Shown one piece after another: positions 7,483-16,204 of a DNA stretch of 64,000 bases. Numbering within the stretch: position 1 is the first letter of the stretch; each line of letters starts with the position of its first letter. Origin of the DNA: RUG100 sp034927505 (GTDB lineage Bacteria; Bacillota; Clostridia; Peptostreptococcales; Anaerovoracaceae); the NCBI GenBank assembly GCA_034927505.1, contig JAYFPY010000028.1, positions 1-64,000 on the forward strand, read 5' to 3'. The notes below the pieces were generated by a model. That model ran no database searches and was not told the origin of the DNA. It worked only from the letters and a program-made list of their open reading frames with translations. A program made the position numbers and the translations under genes.

Positions 7483-9822
7483 AGATCCTATGCAGTGCAC
7501 CGCAAAGGCAATCAGCCACGCTATGACACACTGACCGACTACGACTCCTGCCGCCCATCTGCTGCCCAGTTCACGGCGGACAGATGCGATTGCCGCAACG
7601 CACGGCGTATACAGCAGGCAGAACACCAGAAAACTGATAGCAGCCAAAGGCGTCATAATGTCTGCCAGTCCCGCACCGGCTCCCGCGCCGAAGAGCACCG
7701 ACAGAGTGGACACAACGCTTTCCTTAGCCATGAATCCGGTTATCAGCGCCGTGGACATCCTCCAGTCACCGAAACCCAAAGGTGCAAACACCGGCGCAAT
7801 AGCTCCGGCTGCAAGAGCAAGTATACTGTCCTGCGAGTCAGCCACTACATTCAGTTTAAGATCGAAAGTCTGCAGGAACCATATGATGATGGTTGCCACA
7901 AATATAACAGTGAATGCTCTCTGCAAAAAATCCTTTGCTTTGTCCCAGAGCAGCTGTCCAACATTTTTCAGCCCTGGCATCCTGTAGTTGGGAAGCTCGA
8001 TAACAAACGGGACCGCCTCTCCTTTGAAGGCGGTCTTTCTCATGAGAAGAGCCACCAATATCCCCGTCGCTATCCCCAGAAAATACAGGCATATCATTAC
8101 AATGGCGCCGTGCCCCGGAAAAAAAGCAGCCGAGAAAAAACCGTATATAGGCAGTTTTGCCGAACAGCTCATGAACGGCGTCAGAAGGATGGTCATTTTT
8201 CTGTCCCTCTCGGAAGGAAGGGTCCTGCTGGCCATCACGCCGGGCACCGTACACCCGAAACCGATCAGCATGGGTACTATGCTTCTTCCCGAAAGTCCGA
8301 TCTTTCGCAGCAGCTTGTCCATTACGAAGGCTACTCTGGCCATGTACCCGCTGTCCTCCAAAAGGGAGAGGAAGAAAAAGAGAGTGACTATGATCGGCAG
8401 AAAGCTGAGTACAGTGCCGACTCCCTTGAACACTCCGTCGATCACCAGCGAATGAAGCACGCTGTTCACATCCAGACTTGTCAACCCCCTGTCCACCACA
8501 GTGGTCAGACCTTCGATCCCAAAATTCAGCAGGTTCGACAGCCACGCTCCTATAACGTTGAAGGTAAGCCAGAACACCGCAGCCATTATCCCGATGAAGG
8601 CCGGGATCGCTGTATATTTTCCTGTCAGCACCCTGTCTATGACACGGCTTCGCTGACGCTCTTTGCTTTCATGCGGCCTGGTCACCGCTTCGCTGCATAT
8701 TTTTTCGATAAAGCTGAACCGCATATCGGCAATAGCCGCCGCCCTGTCCAATCCACGCTCCGCCTCCATCTGTTTTACTATATGCTCGATGGCCTCTCGT
8801 TCATTTTCATCCAGATGCAGTTTGTCCATTATCAGCTGATCGCCTTCTGCGATCTTGCCTGCGGCAAACCTTACAGGGATGCCTGCAGCATTTGCGTGAT
8901 CTTCTATGAAATGCATTATCCCATGGAGACATCTATGAACAGCTCCGTTATGGTCGTTGGCATCGCAGAAATCATGTCTGGTCGGTGCCTCCTGATATTT
9001 TGCAACATGGAGCGCATGATCCACCAGTTCGTCTATGCCTTCGTTTTTGACCGCAGAAATAGGGATCACAGGGATCCCCAGCATTTTTTCCATTTCATTC
9101 ACAAGAATAGTCCCGCCGTTTTCGCGGACCTCGTCCATCATGTTGAGAGCCAGTACCATCGGCACATCCAGCTCCATCAGCTGCAGCGTCAGGTACAGAT
9201 TCCTCTCTATATTCGTAGCATCAACTATATTGATTATTCCCTTTGGGTGCTCATTGAGGACAAAGTCTCTGGTCACCAGTTCTTCACTGGAATAAGGAGA
9301 CATGGAATATATCCCCGGGAGATCTGTTACCAGCGTATCCTTGTTGCCCTTTATGATACCGTCTTTTCTATCCACCGTGACTCCGGGAAAGTTACCAACA
9401 TGCTGGCTGGAACCTGTAAGCTGATTGAACAGGGTCGTCTTGCCGCAGTTCTGATTTCCCGCCAGAGCAAATGTCAGAGTCTCTCCCTCCGGCAGCGGAT
9501 TTTCTGTTTTCTTCGCGTGGAATTTTCCGCCCTCGCCCAGCCCCGGATGGGGCATCTGTTTTTTCGTCTTTTCACCGGCGGGACCTGCATTTTCTGTTCT
9601 GATATTTTCTATTTCTATATTTTCAGCATCGGCAAGTCTCAGTGTCAGCTCATAGCTGTGCACCCTTATCTCTATGGGATCGCCCATAGGCGCATATTTG
9701 ACCATAGAAATATCTGCCTGGGGGATTATACCCATATCAAGCAGATGCTGTCTCAGAGCGCCTTTGCCGCCTACAGACCTGACCGTTGCTGTTTTGCCTA
9801 TCGGCAGATCTTTCAATGTCAT
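7471..9822 (-). CDS. feoB: FeoA-FeoB fusion, ferrous iron transporter
   Basis: A 783-residue protein that imports Fe(II). A FeoA SH3-like domain (about 1-75) is fused through a charged linker to the FeoB G domain (about 117-280) and a membrane domain (about 400-780). G-protein motifs: GNQNCGKT (G1), T of GVTVD (G2), DLPG (G3), NMMD (G4). The membrane part holds two Gate-type repeats with VPGVMASRTL and CSAKLPIY. FeoA and FeoB are usually separate genes. The ATG overlaps the stop of a 49-residue ORF as ATGA, implying translational coupling. The C-terminal coding end overlaps cadA by 12 bases with no terminator between the two convergent genes. Confidence 0.95.
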   Translation of the reverse strand: MTLKDLPIGKTATVRSVGGKGALRQHLLDMGIIPQADISMVKYAPMGDPIEIRVHSYELTLRLADAENIEIENIRTENAGPAGEKTKKQMPHPGLGEGGKFHAKKTENPLPEGETLTFALAGNQNCGKTTLFNQLTGSSQHVGNFPGVTVDRKDGIIKGNKDTLVTDLPGIYSMSPYSSEELVTRDFVLNEHPKGIINIVDATNIERNLYLTLQLMELDVPMVLALNMMDEVRENGGTILVNEMEKMLGIPVIPISAVKNEGIDELVDHALHVAKYQEAPTRHDFCDANDHNGAVHRCLHGIMHFIEDHANAAGIPVRFAAGKIAEGDQLIMDKLHLDENEREAIEHIVKQMEAERGLDRAAAIADMRFSFIEKICSEAVTRPHESKERQRSRVIDRVLTGKYTAIPAFIGIMAAVFWLTFNVIGAWLSNLLNFGIEGLTTVVDRGLTSLDVNSVLHSLVIDGVFKGVGTVLSFLPIIVTLFFFLSLLEDSGYMARVAFVMDKLLRKIGLSGRSIVPMLIGFGCTVPGVMASRTLPSERDRKMTILLTPFMSCSAKLPIYGFFSAAFFPGHGAIVMICLYFLGIATGILVALLMRKTAFKGEAVPFVIELPNYRMPGLKNVGQLLWDKAKDFLQRAFTVIFVATIIIWFLQTFDLKLNVVADSQDSILALAAGAIAPVFAPLGFGDWRMSTALITGFMAKESVVSTLSVLFGAGAGAGLADIMTPLAAISFLVFCLLYTPCVAAIASVRRELGSRWAAGVVVGQCVIAWLIAFAVHCIGSLFY

Positions 9823-9968
9823 CTTTTTTTCTGTCCCGGTCTTCTCTCGTCTCGCGTCTCTACTATTATTCTGTCCAGTTTTTCCTGTTTGTATTCCTTG
9901 TCCTTTGCAGTGTGCATCCTGTCCATGACCTGAGATTCCTTCTTTCCTTTTTTATTCTTATCGTCCAT
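9819..9968 (-). CDS. Small charged protein upstream of feoB, 49 residues, unknown
   Basis: A short frame with an excellent ribosome site (GAGGAGG, 6-base spacing) starts at 9968. It ends in a TGA that shares ATGA with the feoB start, so both should be translated from one mRNA. The product is very hydrophilic (many Lys, Asp, Glu, Arg), with no Cys and no membrane segment. It resembles neither FeoC nor the Cys-rich FeoB-associated protein. It could be a genuine Feo accessory protein or simply a coupling leader for FeoB translation. Confidence 0.65.
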   Translation of the reverse strand: MDDKNKKGKKESQVMDRMHTAKDKEYKQEKLDRIIVETRDERRPGQKKR

Positions 9969-9989
9969 CTGTGTCCTCCTCAAAACATA

Positions 9990-10028
9990 ATATACATATA
10001 TTGTATATCAACCTTTCGGTTCAATCAA
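9990..10028 (-). promoter_or_regulatory. Promoter and candidate operator of the feo operon
   Basis: Minus-strand TTGATT (10023-10028), a 17-base spacer and TACAAT (10000-10005). An inverted repeat ATATAC-N7-GTATAT (9990-10008) covers the -10, a suitable place for an iron-dependent repressor. Which regulator binds is unknown. Confidence 0.7.
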
Positions 10029-10056
10029 CAGAATTTAACTATCTTTACGGTTCCCC

Positions 10057-10085
10057 TTGCAGACCGGTACCAAAGACTATAAAAT
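10057..10085 (+). promoter_or_regulatory. Promoter of the MoeA-like/ModE-fusion pair
   Basis: TTGCAG (10057-10062), a 17-base spacer and TAAAAT (10080-10085), divergent from the feo promoter. Confidence 0.55.
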
Positions 10086-10125
10086 ATACTAAGCAATACA
10101 ATCAGAATCGAAAAGGAGATCAGAA

Positions 10126-11154
10126 TTGAAAAAGATAGATACTAAAGATGCAGTCGGCCACGTCCTCTGTCACGACATGACCAGGATAGTTCCCGGCGAA
10201 TCTAAAGACGCGGCGTTCCGCAAGGGACACATAGTCACCGAAGAAGATATACCGCTGCTGCTGTCCATGGGCAAAGAACACCTGTATGTCTGGGAAAACG
10301 ACGAAAACATGTTTCATGAAAATGAAGCTGCGGAGATCCTCTGCGACATGTGCATAGGGCCCCACATGAAACGGGGAGAAGTCAAAGAAGGAAAGATCGA
10401 ATTGACTGCAGACAAAGACGGACTGTTTGAGATCGATGTAGAAAGGCTGAACAAAGTCAACGCTCTGGGGGAAATGATGATCGCCGCACGAGGCAGCAGC
10501 ATCCCTGTAAAAAAAGGAGATAAACTGGCAGGCACCAGGATCATTCCTCTTGTAATAGAAAAATGGAAAATGAAAAGAGCAAAGGAAACTGCAGGCAACG
10601 GCCCGCTCCTTTCCATAAAGCCTTTCGAACATAAAAGAGTCGGTATAATAGTCACCGGCAGCGAAGTTTTTCACGGAAGGATAAAGGATCAGTTCGGTCC
10701 CGCTCTTGAAAGCAAAATGGGCGAATACGACACGGAGATACTGGGCAAAGAGATAGTCGGCGACGACCCTGATGCCATCGCCGGACACATAAAAGATTTC
10801 CTCAGTCAAGGCGCAGATATGATCCTCTGCACCGGCGGCATGAGTGTGGATCCGGATGATACCACTCCCAGTGCAATAAAGGCGACAGGTGCGCAGATAG
10901 TTACCTACGGTGCGCCGGTCCTTCCGGGAGCAATGTTTCTTTTGGCTTACACAGATTCCGGCATTCCCATCATGGGGCTTCCCGGTTGCGTCATGTATTC
11001 CAGGCGGACTATTTTCGATCTGGTCCTGCCGAAGATCATGGCAGGTGAAACTCTCGCAGTAGAAGATCTGACTACTCTGGGCGTCGGAGGACTTTGTCTG
11101 GACTGCGATGTCTGTATCTATCCAAACTGCGGATTCGGAAAACGGGGAGGCTGA
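10126..11154 (+). CDS. MoeA/MogA-like molybdopterin-binding protein with Cys-rich tail
   Basis: A 342-residue cytosolic protein with a MoeA-like N-terminal part followed by a MoCF-binding (MogA/MoaB) fold at about 170-310, which carries GIIVTGSEVFHGRIKD and CTGGMSVDPDDTTPSAI. Members bind molybdopterin and act in metal insertion or cofactor handling. The start is TTG at 10126 with AAGGAG eight bases upstream. The C-terminus LCLDCDVCIYPNCGFGKR is unusual: four cysteines spaced like a small metal or Fe-S site. This protein is likely tied to the molybdenum hydroxylase genes at 14-25 kb. A full-length MoeA would be about 60 residues longer. Confidence 0.8.
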   Translation: MKKIDTKDAVGHVLCHDMTRIVPGESKDAAFRKGHIVTEEDIPLLLSMGKEHLYVWENDENMFHENEAAEILCDMCIGPHMKRGEVKEGKIELTADKDGLFEIDVERLNKVNALGEMMIAARGSSIPVKKGDKLAGTRIIPLVIEKWKMKRAKETAGNGPLLSIKPFEHKRVGIIVTGSEVFHGRIKDQFGPALESKMGEYDTEILGKEIVGDDPDAIAGHIKDFLSQGADMILCTGGMSVDPDDTTPSAIKATGAQIVTYGAPVLPGAMFLLAYTDSGIPIMGLPGCVMYSRRTIFDLVLPKIMAGETLAVEDLTTLGVGGLCLDCDVCIYPNCGFGKRGG

Positions 11155-11156
11155 AA

Positions 11157-12074
11157 ATGAAAACAGGTGCTATCGTACTGGCTGCCGGAGAAAGCCAGAT
11201 ATCCAACATACCTCTTTTGAAAAGGGAACTTGATACTCTGAGGACAGCCGGTATCTCGCCGGTAGTCGTTGTGACCGGCCATGATGCAGACAACGTCATG
11301 AAGGAACTGGTACACAGAAAAGTAATATTTGTCCATAACCCGGACTACAAAACTTCGGGGATGATGGACTCCATACAGCTGGGGATAAGCCGCCTTGATG
11401 GCAAGTGCAGCCGGGCTGTCATAACGCCTGCCGATGTGCCGTCTTTCAGCGAGGATACCATTTCCATCGTGACCGGAGCGGAAGGCGATCTTGTCATCCC
11501 TTCCCACAATGGGAAACCCGGTCATCCCCTCTGCATCGACATGCGGTGTGCGGATGCAGTGCTGGATTACAGCGGCAGCGGCGGCATGCGCGGCCTCATA
11601 GACAGCGGCACACTGATTTCAGTTACAGTAGATGTGGATGACCCGGGCATCCTTATAGAAGCCGACAGCAAACAAAGCTTTGCAAAGAGCATAAAATACC
11701 AGGAGGATTCTCTGCTTGCAAATCCCGTCGCCGTTTCGGTCGATGTGGGCCTGGGCAGGACCGATACTTTCTTCGATTCTGATACACTGATGCTTTTAAA
11801 TGAAATCAAAAAATGCAGTTCCATGAACAAGGCCTGCAAAAATCTGGGCATGGCATACAGCCGCGGCTGGACTATGATAAAATATGCAGAAGGTCAGCTG
11901 GGTTTTTCACTGATGGAAAAAAAAGCCGGCGGGAAAAACGGAGGCGGCTCCGGATTGACCGAAGCCGGCGACAAATTCCTCCAAGATTTCAGATCTATGC
12001 AGAAACAGATAGAAAAATATGCGGACAAATGTTTTGACAGAGTCTTCGCCGACTACAAAGATACTGTAAAATAA
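11157..12074 (+). CDS. Degenerate MobA/MocA-like domain fused to a ModE-type HTH
   Basis: 305 residues. The N-terminal 190 follow the MocA nucleotidyltransferase pattern (AIVLAAGE, VVVVTGHDAD, PADVPSF, GKPGHPL, DPG). However, the usual LAAGxSxRMGxxKPLL segment is shortened to LAAGESQISNIPLL, which removes the RMGxxK nucleotide loop. The C-terminal 100 residues form a LysR/ModE winged helix (LLNEIKKCSSMNKACKNLGMAYSRGWTMIKYAEGQLGF...LTEAG). The design suggests a DNA-binding sensor of a molybdenum cofactor precursor rather than an active cytidylyltransferase. The ATG at 11157 lies two bases after the previous stop, behind GGGGAGG. Confidence 0.8.
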   Translation: MKTGAIVLAAGESQISNIPLLKRELDTLRTAGISPVVVVTGHDADNVMKELVHRKVIFVHNPDYKTSGMMDSIQLGISRLDGKCSRAVITPADVPSFSEDTISIVTGAEGDLVIPSHNGKPGHPLCIDMRCADAVLDYSGSGGMRGLIDSGTLISVTVDVDDPGILIEADSKQSFAKSIKYQEDSLLANPVAVSVDVGLGRTDTFFDSDTLMLLNEIKKCSSMNKACKNLGMAYSRGWTMIKYAEGQLGFSLMEKKAGGKNGGGSGLTEAGDKFLQDFRSMQKQIEKYADKCFDRVFADYKDTVK

Positions 12075-12081
12075 TGATTTT

Positions 12082-12882
12082 TTATTTCTGTATCAGTTTG
12101 TACAGGAATCTTTTTTTGTATTTCATTCTGGCCACCTTTGCAATCTTGTTGACCAGTTTGTAGTTTATTACGCCTCCGACCACGCCGACGAATGTCATAC
12201 CCTGTATGAACTTTCCCACCAGCATGTCTGTAGCCAGTACCTTGGATACTTCTTTTAGATCTTCTTCATCCACATCTGTGTCCACCAGTTCATCATCGTC
12301 GATCATTTCTCCCAGTTTGTCGCATTCTTTGCTGAAAGCGATCCGCTCTTCCCCTTCTGAAAAAGCTACCTTTAAAAGAGCCAGCGTATATGGCCGTTCT
12401 TCTTCTTCCCGATAGTCAAACCCATAACTGGCAGCTATCTCATATGATGTCTTGAGCAGCATTGCCAAAAATACAGGTATGTCCGGCAGCCCTATGCCGA
12501 ATATGCCCAGACCCGCGCCTTCCAGGGCAGTAGTGCCCTTGCTGGAATTGATCTTGCTGGCTGCTGCCTTGTCCACCGCTTTTAGAGTGTCCCTATGTAT
12601 CATCAATTCCAGGGACTTGTGATATTTCTCCGCATTCTTTCTTGATTTTTCGATACTTCCGGTCTTTTCTATGATCGCTCCACCCTTATCGAAAAGAAAA
12701 AAGAAACCTTTTTCAAAAGCTTTTTCAAGAGACTTCATTGCCTTGGCGGGGACTTTTTTGCGCACCTTATCCATGACGCCCGGCTTGTGCTCTTTGACCG
12801 TCATTGTTTTATCTTCCCGGCGCTCCAGCTTCAAATATTCCCTGACCAGCATGTCCTGTTCTCTCTTGGTTTTGACGCTCAT
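12082..12882 (-). CDS. EcsC-family protein
   Basis: 266 residues. The central GAGLGIFGIGLPDIPVFLAMLLKTSYEIAASYGFDY region (about 140-175) is the EcsC-domain hallmark with its hydrophobic Gly/Pro-rich stretch. The N-terminus is highly basic. EcsC proteins are associated with membranes and of uncertain role. The start codon overlaps the nitroreductase stop as TGATG, so the two are cotranslated. It converges with the ModE-fusion gene across seven bases. Confidence 0.75.
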   Translation of the reverse strand: MSVKTKREQDMLVREYLKLERREDKTMTVKEHKPGVMDKVRKKVPAKAMKSLEKAFEKGFFFLFDKGGAIIEKTGSIEKSRKNAEKYHKSLELMIHRDTLKAVDKAAASKINSSKGTTALEGAGLGIFGIGLPDIPVFLAMLLKTSYEIAASYGFDYREEEERPYTLALLKVAFSEGEERIAFSKECDKLGEMIDDDELVDTDVDEEDLKEVSKVLATDMLVGKFIQGMTFVGVVGGVINYKLVNKIAKVARMKYKKRFLYKLIQK

Positions 12883-13403
12883 CAGTCCGCCCAGATGATC
12901 CTTCCCTCAGTGCGGGGTTTTGCATCCGGGTATTCGCCTTCATGGTACCCCAGGATCACATTTCCGATACCTTCGTATTCATCAGAAAGGCCCCAGTCTT
13001 TCATCAGTTCTTTCCCTTCCGGAGTTTCGAAAGTCTCCTTTGCACGGTGTATCCAGCATGTGTCTACGCCGATGGAATGTGCCGCATCGAGCATGGTGAG
13101 AATCACAGCGCTTCCGTCCTGAATTTTTGTAGGTCTGTCTTTTTTAGTAAAGACAACCATCAGTTCCGGTGCTCCGTAAAACGGATCTCCATCGCTGTTC
13201 ATTATCGCTGCGTTCAGTTTTGATATCAGATCCCTTGTCTTTCTGTCTCGTATGCAGACGATCACCGGGCTCTGCATGCTCCGTCCCGACGGCGCAAAAG
13301 TCCCGGCTTCCATGATCAGCTCCAGATCTTCCTTCGGTACCCTTTTGTCTGTATATACTCTGATGCTTCTTCTTGTTTTGATATTTTTTATTACTTCATT
13401 CAT
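12882..13403 (-). CDS. Nitroreductase-family FMN oxidoreductase
   Basis: 173 residues with the family start RRSIRVYTDKRVPKEDLELIMEAGTFAPSGRSMQ (about 12-45), which binds FMN phosphate through the RxSxR arginines, and a C-terminal GNVILGYHEGE. It reduces nitro or quinone-type compounds with NAD(P)H, or may serve another flavin reaction. The short length is typical of the minimal clostridial type. It is the first gene of a two-gene operon with the EcsC gene. The ribosome site is AGGAGG-like upstream of 13403. Confidence 0.88.
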   Translation of the reverse strand: MNEVIKNIKTRRSIRVYTDKRVPKEDLELIMEAGTFAPSGRSMQSPVIVCIRDRKTRDLISKLNAAIMNSDGDPFYGAPELMVVFTKKDRPTKIQDGSAVILTMLDAAHSIGVDTCWIHRAKETFETPEGKELMKDWGLSDEYEGIGNVILGYHEGEYPDAKPRTEGRIIWAD

Positions 13404-13441
13404 TTGTGCTGCCTCCTTTTATGATTCTTCGATTGCTGTTC

Positions 13442-13450
13442 ATTATAACA
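13442..13450 (-). promoter_or_regulatory. Extended -10 promoter of the nitroreductase operon
   Basis: Minus-strand TGTTATAAT (13442-13450). The -35 region (TTTAAT, 17 bases upstream) is weak, as usual for extended -10 promoters. The rest of the 13.45-13.67 kb gap is AT-rich, and I see no gene in it. Confidence 0.55.
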
Positions 13451-13675
13451 CTTGTCTGATGAATATTAAAGGTCTCTGCATACTACCTTGTTTCCGCTAT
13501 ACTACAAAACGCGTACCCGAGGCAACAGGCACACGTCTTGCGTTTGAACGTATCATTTATTAAAATTCACTTTTGGTCTTCGTTAATCTTTATTTTTTAA
13601 TAAGAATAACGTTGAATCAATTATAATCCCCCCGTCCTCCTGTGTCAAGGTGAAAATCGTCTTAGCAAAATGAAA

Positions 13676-13722
13676 AACCGCCGCCGCCCGCCGGAATATC
13701 CGGAGAGCTGCAGCGGCAGTTT
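13676..13722 (-). terminator. Terminator of the universal stress protein gene
   Basis: On the minus strand GCCGCTGC pairs with GCGGCGGC around an inner CCGGATATTCCGG hairpin, followed by GGTTTTTCATTTT. Confidence 0.75.
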
Positions 13723-13733
13723 TTGGTTTTGAT

Positions 13734-14147
13734 CTATCTGACCAGTGTTACCGTGCACGGTGCATGGTGCATGATCCTGTTGGAAACCGATCCCACAAGG
13801 AATCTTTCCAGGTTTGATTTACCTTTGGAGCCCATGATGATCTGATCATAGCCGCCCTTTTCCACAGTATTTACGATCACGTTCGCAGCACTGCTGCCGG
13901 TCTCAACGATTTTGCCCGGTTTGATCGAGCTGTGTTTCGCAAACTCTTTTTCAGCATCTGACAATGCTTCGTCTGCTGCTTTTTCACCCAGCGTTTCTAT
14001 CACCATGGCGGAATCCATAAAGTTTGCTTCATAGACTATGACATAGATGATATCCACCTCTGCATTGAATTTGTCGGCGAGTATCGCCGCATTTTCTACA
14101 GCTCTCAGGGAATACCCAGAGCCATCGATAGGAACTAAAATTTTCAT
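13734..14147 (-). CDS. Universal stress protein (UspA family)
   Basis: A 137-residue cytosolic alpha/beta protein: KILVPIDGSGYSLRAVENA at the N-terminus, and the ATP-binding GxxGx9G(S/T) pattern near the end (MGSKGKSNLERFLVGSVSNRIMHHAPCTVTLV). This places it in the ATP-binding class. It has its own extended -10 promoter (TGTTATAAT, 14182-14190) and terminator, so it is a separate unit although it follows the molybdenum operon on the same strand. The start has GGAGGAGG. Confidence 0.92.
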   Translation of the reverse strand: MKILVPIDGSGYSLRAVENAAILADKFNAEVDIIYVIVYEANFMDSAMVIETLGEKAADEALSDAEKEFAKHSSIKPGKIVETGSSAANVIVNTVEKGGYDQIIMGSKGKSNLERFLVGSVSNRIMHHAPCTVTLVR

Positions 14148-14181
14148 AATGTATACCTCCTCCGGTTATTTCTCTCTTTTT

Positions 14182-14190
14182 ATTATAACA
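14182..14190 (-). promoter_or_regulatory. Extended -10 promoter of the usp gene
   Basis: Minus-strand TGTTATAAT, preceded by AAG exactly as in the nitroreductase promoter. It lies directly after the stop of the upstream operon. Confidence 0.5.
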
Positions 14191-14191
14191 C

Positions 14192-15391
14192 TTATTTGAT
14201 ATAAAACATCCTGATTTCGCAATTTTTAATTTCTTTCCAGTCATCGTCCACAGACTTCCCGTAGAGATTGTTTTCGATAGCCCGCAGGACGCCCTTGTGA
14301 GCAACGATGATGATCTCTTTTCGTCCGTCTGCTTCCAGTATCCTCTTCATTGCTTTAACTGCCCGGTACTGGACATCATAAAAATTTTCACTGCCGTTCC
14401 CCGTTTTGAAAGAAAAAATATTCCTTCCTCGCATCTCATACTGCTCCGGATATTTTTCTTTTATTTCGCTTATGAATCTGCCGTCCCAGCTGCCCAGAGA
14501 CATTTCTGCAAGGCCGTCTTCGGGTATTGCCCGGCCGGCTTTCAACAGCTCTGCAGTTTCCATCGCTCTTCTAAGGCTGCTGCTGTAGACCCGATCCGTG
14601 TCTTTACCGTATTCCGATCTCATCTCTGCCAGTTTCCGGCACGCATCCTCTGCCTGCCGCCGTCCCTCTTCACTGAGGGGCTCATCGGTCCTTCCCAGAA
14701 ATATCTTTTCCCGGTGCTGCCGTATCTGTCCGTGGCGTATAAGGAATATCCGCCTCCCCGCTGCCATTTCCCGAAGAGAAGGTCCGCTCCCATGGTCTGC
14801 AAATCTCTTTACTTCCTCATAGCCTGCCGGGTCATCCATATCCAGCACCACACCTTCGGTGTCCACCGGTATCCTCTTCATCTTCTCGAAACATTTGTCC
14901 GTAACGCCCTTAAGGCCTCCCGGCCCATCATAGGAGATTATCTCTTCCCAATAAGCCGAAGGGACAAAAAGAGGATGACCTTTCTTGCCCATATATACCG
15001 GAACAGCAAAATCTTCCTCAGCTTGTCTTATTATTTTTTTCAGTACATCGCTGCCGAACACCGGGCAGTCCACCGGCATGATAAAACATCCGTCCATAGC
15101 CCTGTCCATAGCTCGGAGCCCCGCCTTTATGGACGTGAACATCCCCTCGTCATGATCCGGATTGAAAGCGGTCCGAACTTTCGGCGCTTTTTTTTTCAGA
15201 AACTTTTCCAGTTTTTCATGGTCATATCCGGTCACCACAACAATATCTTCAATACCGGCATCAGTCGCCGAATCTATGACAGTTTCAATCACCGTTTTGC
15301 CGCCCAGGGGCAGCAGCGGTTTGAATGCTCCCATCCTTGATGAATATCCGGCTGCAAGGATCACACCTGCCGACGTGCTATTTCGTCCCAT
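14192..15391 (-). CDS. MocA-like NTP transferase fused to a histidine phosphatase
   Basis: 399 residues in two enzymes. About 8-200: MobA/MocA-type nucleotidyltransferase with the intact LAAGYSSRMGAFKPLL loop, PVDCPVF metal motif and MGKKGHPLF, suited to making a cytosine (or guanine) dinucleotide form of molybdopterin. About 212-399: histidine phosphatase with the phospho-acceptor motif LIRHGQ, LGRTDEPLSEEGRRQA and a second-half VAHKGV where His is conserved; it resembles CobC-type enzymes. It is the last gene of the minus-strand operon and overlaps xdhC by 14 bases. It matches a family I remember as named after D. vulgaris DVU_1551; that name was not checked here. Confidence 0.85.
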   Translation of the reverse strand: MGRNSTSAGVILAAGYSSRMGAFKPLLPLGGKTVIETVIDSATDAGIEDIVVVTGYDHEKLEKFLKKKAPKVRTAFNPDHDEGMFTSIKAGLRAMDRAMDGCFIMPVDCPVFGSDVLKKIIRQAEEDFAVPVYMGKKGHPLFVPSAYWEEIISYDGPGGLKGVTDKCFEKMKRIPVDTEGVVLDMDDPAGYEEVKRFADHGSGPSLREMAAGRRIFLIRHGQIRQHREKIFLGRTDEPLSEEGRRQAEDACRKLAEMRSEYGKDTDRVYSSSLRRAMETAELLKAGRAIPEDGLAEMSLGSWDGRFISEIKEKYPEQYEMRGRNIFSFKTGNGSENFYDVQYRAVKAMKRILEADGRKEIIIVAHKGVLRAIENNLYGKSVDDDWKEIKNCEIRMFYIK

Positions 15392-16202
15392 GTCCCGTAC
15401 GCACTCTTATCATTTCCGCAGCAATGCTGATACCGATCTCTTCGGGAGTCTCTGCAAAAATGTTTTCTCCTATAGGCGAATATATCTTTGTCAGCTGCTC
15501 TTCTGTCACGCCCTCTTCTGTCAGCTTTTCATAGAGCAGTTTATTTTTGTTCCGGCTCCCGATCATTCCGATATATGCATTGGGCTGTTTCAATGCCTCC
15601 CTCAGCACATCCAGATCGCCCATGTGTCCCCGCGTCACTATGACGATGTAACCGTCTTCATCGCAGCGTATATCTTTGAAAGAATCTTTGAAAGACGGCA
15701 CTACGATCACATCGGAGTCGGGGAACCTTTCTTTGTTTGCGTAATCGGCTCTGTCATCAATGACCACAGTATTGAAATCTATGTGGCGCAGCACCGGTTC
15801 CAGGGCCAGCGCAACATGACCGCCGCCGAAAATATACGCCGTGCTGGTCAGATTGAACTCCCGCATGAAATCGCCCGGATCGTCGGCGCTGATGTACTCC
15901 ACCTGTACGTCTGCTTCTCCGCCGCACCCCATGTCCAGCGCATCTCTATCCTTCGTGTTCAGCTTGAAGTGATGCACCTCGCTCTTTGTTTTCTTTTCAA
16001 AAGCCTCTCTGCATTTGTCCTGAGTAACAGCTTCGATCTTGCCGCCTCCAACAGTCCCGAAGAAAACGCCGTCGTCGCCCATTATCATGACCGCTCCTTT
16101 TTTCCTCGGAGTGGAACCGGCCGTATCCACCACCTTGGCAACTACAAAGTCCCTCTTGTTTTCTATCATATCTCTCGCATGATACGCCAGCTTGTCCGCC
16201 AT
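15378..16202 (-). CDS. xdhC: XdhC-family molybdenum cofactor maturation chaperone
   Basis: 274 residues. The N-terminal XdhC/CoxI part contains STPRKKGAVMI, GTVGGGKIE and MGCGGE with its conserved Cys. The C-terminal Rossmann part has IFGGGHVALAL, DDRADYAN, and IVTRGHMGD. XdhC proteins bind the molybdenum cofactor, help its sulfuration and insert it into hydroxylases of the xanthine dehydrogenase family; the hydroxylase here is encoded divergently. The longer open frame is rejected: the start at 16202 (or 16214) overlaps the upstream ligase stop at 16205-16207 and is served by AAAGGATGG within the ligase end. Confidence 0.9.
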   Translation of the reverse strand: MADKLAYHARDMIENKRDFVVAKVVDTAGSTPRKKGAVMIMGDDGVFFGTVGGGKIEAVTQDKCREAFEKKTKSEVHHFKLNTKDRDALDMGCGGEADVQVEYISADDPGDFMREFNLTSTAYIFGGGHVALALEPVLRHIDFNTVVIDDRADYANKERFPDSDVIVVPSFKDSFKDIRCDEDGYIVIVTRGHMGDLDVLREALKQPNAYIGMIGSRNKNKLLYEKLTEEGVTEEQLTKIYSPIGENIFAETPEEIGISIAAEMIRVRTGHGTK

Positions 16203-16204
16203 CG

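Noticed and set aside
7495..9933. Long plus-strand frame of 812 codons opposite feoB
   Set aside because: It is a shadow of the GC-biased feoB coding strand: no family motifs, many Cys/His/Gln, no ribosome site.
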